In this document: positions 15,268 through 16,310 of the stretch, one piece after another
Layout: every line of letters starts with the position of its first letter
How positions within the stretch are numbered: position 1 is the first letter of the stretch
Assembly: GCA_945868555.1 (NCBI GenBank)
Contig: CAMBMC010000024.1
Coordinates: 1 to 16,310 of the forward strand
Length of the DNA: 16,310 bases
Reading direction: 5' to 3'
Source of the DNA: Chitinophaga pinensis
GTDB taxonomy: Bacteria > Bacteroidota > Bacteroidia > Flavobacteriales_D > Crocinitomicaceae
Made by a program: the position numbers and the translations under genes
The notes under the pieces: model-generated
What the model saw: only the letters and a program-made list of their open reading frames with translations
Told to the model about the DNA's origin: nothing
Databases searched by the model: none

Positions 15268-16310
15268 ATGAACGCTCGAACGAAACTTGGCATCATCGTC
15301 CTTTTCGCTCTAGCTGCCACGGTTGTTGTCAATGAAATTAATCTCACATTTCTCGAACCCCATTATCCCTACAAACAAGGCTTAATCACCACGGCTGACG
15401 AGTACAGTTATTTCTCAGCCGCTGAACAATTGTTGAAAACGGGGGAATGGAATATCAACAGCACGGGTGAAAAAGCATACATCCGCACGCCAGGTTACGG
15501 AATCATTTATTTTGTCGCACTAGCACTCGGTGGATCACACGCCTTTTTTGTACTCAAATGCATTCAATTGCTGTTTTTCGCAGGAAGTATCGTTTTTTTC
15601 TTTCGGCTTTCGCGCTTGTTTACTGATGAAAAAATTAGTCTGCTCGCCACCGCTATCTATGCTCTTCTACCCTGTTTTTCTGGATTTACCTATTACACCT
15701 TGTCCGAATCTGTATTGCCCTTTTTCGTGCTGGGGTGGCTCTATGCCTTGATGATCCGAACAGATAGAAACCAATGGCTGATGCTGCTGTTTTCGACTGC
15801 TACACTCGTCATGATTCGACCGCAACTCATTGTTTTTCCGCTCGTCATGCTCGGATATTACGCCATCAAACGAGAGAAAGCCGCATTCGCACTTCTCCTT
15901 GGACTACTGCCCTTCGCGGCTTGGCAAGTCCGCACCATGACCATTATCGGCGAATGGCCCGGACTACATCCGATTTATTCAACCAACAACAATTCCTTGT
16001 ACCGTCCGCCACATCAAGAAATGACCGATGTGTTTCGCATTTGGGAATACCGGGGCGATGTGTTTCATGGCAACATGGGTTTGCTGTCGGGAGATACCAC
16101 TCGATTGGCCCGAGAAAAGGTATTGCAAACGGTGCCAAAAGGCTATCAAAAAGCACTTGAACCCATACTACAGGAATTTCAGCAATTCAGATGGCGACAA
16201 CAAAGCTATGCTGGAAAAGCATTGCATGGCTATTTACCCGGCGAAAAGCAACTGATTCAAAACATCCGCCAAGTGCGCGACAAATTCAGTGCGGAACATA
16301 AGGTTGACAA
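15268..16310 (+). CDS. GT39/ArnT-like multi-spanning membrane protein, 3' end cut by window
   Basis: An open frame of 347 codons from ATG 15268 to the window edge, with no stop, seven bases after the Nfu gene. The first residues form a membrane helix (LGIIVLFALAATVVV). A loop follows with TADEYSYFSAAEQLL and YIRTPGYGIIYF, a pattern like the acidic first-loop motif and R-P-P-G-Y segment of GT39/PMT and ArnT-type glycosyltransferases that use lipid-linked sugars. At least five further hydrophobic segments lie between residues ~85 and ~220. The last ~130 visible residues are hydrophilic and probably periplasmic. Likely role: transfer of a sugar to lipid A, protein or glycan on the periplasmic side; substrate unknown. 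Family assignment is from pattern only. Confidence 0.8.
   Translation, partial: MNARTKLGIIVLFALAATVVVNEINLTFLEPHYPYKQGLITTADEYSYFSAAEQLLKTGEWNINSTGEKAYIRTPGYGIIYFVALALGGSHAFFVLKCIQLLFFAGSIVFFFRLSRLFTDEKISLLATAIYALLPCFSGFTYYTLSESVLPFFVLGWLYALMIRTDRNQWLMLLFSTATLVMIRPQLIVFPLVMLGYYAIKREKAAFALLLGLLPFAAWQVRTMTIIGEWPGLHPIYSTNNNSLYRPPHQEMTDVFRIWEYRGDVFHGNMGLLSGDTTRLAREKVLQTVPKGYQKALEPILQEFQQFRWRQQSYAGKALHGYLPGEKQLIQNIRQVRDKFSAEHKVD

Noticed and set aside
15530..16255. Three plus-strand frames (15530-15751, 15774-16160, 16028-16255) that look like small genes
   Set aside because: They lie inside the longer frame open from 15268 to the window end, which has coherent membrane helices and glycosyltransferase-like motifs.
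1..16310. Defence system, prophage, insertion sequence, CRISPR or tRNA
   Set aside because: No repeats, transposase or integrase motifs, cas genes or cloverleaf sequences were seen on either strand.

Overview
The window comes from a Bacteroidota chromosome, most likely a flavobacterial lineage (order Flavobacteriales; the genus cannot be fixed from sequence alone). Four things point there. Several start regions carry the Bacteroidota promoter -7 box TAnnTTTG, and purine-rich Shine-Dalgarno sites are absent. The membrane pyrophosphatase has the flavobacterial arrangement of its ion-gate glutamate. The Mrp-type ATPase lacks the usual CxxC and carries the TPAELPENKYYIFG-type segment that I associate with Bacteroidota. 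There is also a MerR/B12-domain regulator of the CarH/LitR type. This is ordinary housekeeping and accessory chromosome: I see no tRNA, rRNA, CRISPR array, insertion sequence, prophage or integration site. No gene-free stretch exceeds 300 bases; the longest is 5612-5796.

Layout. 1-1625 (+): the end of a PAS-type sensor histidine kinase and a stand-alone receiver protein, a two-component pair. 1632-3011 (-): a secreted or surface von Willebrand A protein. 3107-5611 (-): a membrane-bound ion-pumping pyrophosphatase with a striking periplasmic Cys/His/Met-rich tail, its own promoter, and a UUCG-loop terminator. 5797-6093 (-): thioredoxin. 6227-9128 (+): an LTA-synthase-like sulfatase-fold membrane enzyme and a heptosyltransferase-like GT9, both envelope-building. 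9131-9649 (-): a hotdog acyl-CoA thioesterase. 9869-12223 (+): lipoate octanoyltransferase (lipB), a membrane-anchored SxxK serine hydrolase, and a small unknown protein, tightly packed. 12216-13088 (-): a MerR regulator with a cobalamin-binding domain. 13228-13860 (+): a divergent small lipoprotein. 13917-15260 (+): an Mrp/ApbC ATPase followed by an Nfu-type Fe-S scaffold. 15268 to the right edge (+): the N-terminal part of a multi-spanning GT39-like membrane protein, open at the window end.

The genes form small transcription units. All three convergent junctions (1625/1632, 9128/9131, 12216-12223) leave at most six bases between genes. LipB needs Fe-S-dependent lipoyl synthase downstream of it, and the Mrp/Nfu pair makes Fe-S clusters, so those two units are loosely related; the rest look independent. 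The most interesting points are the pyrophosphatase (relocated gate glutamate plus metal-binding-like tail), the orphan B12 photoreceptor-type regulator with an intact Wx9EH motif, the Cys-poor Mrp next to Nfu, and a repeated 4-base spacing between promoter box and start codon that suggests leaderless transcripts.
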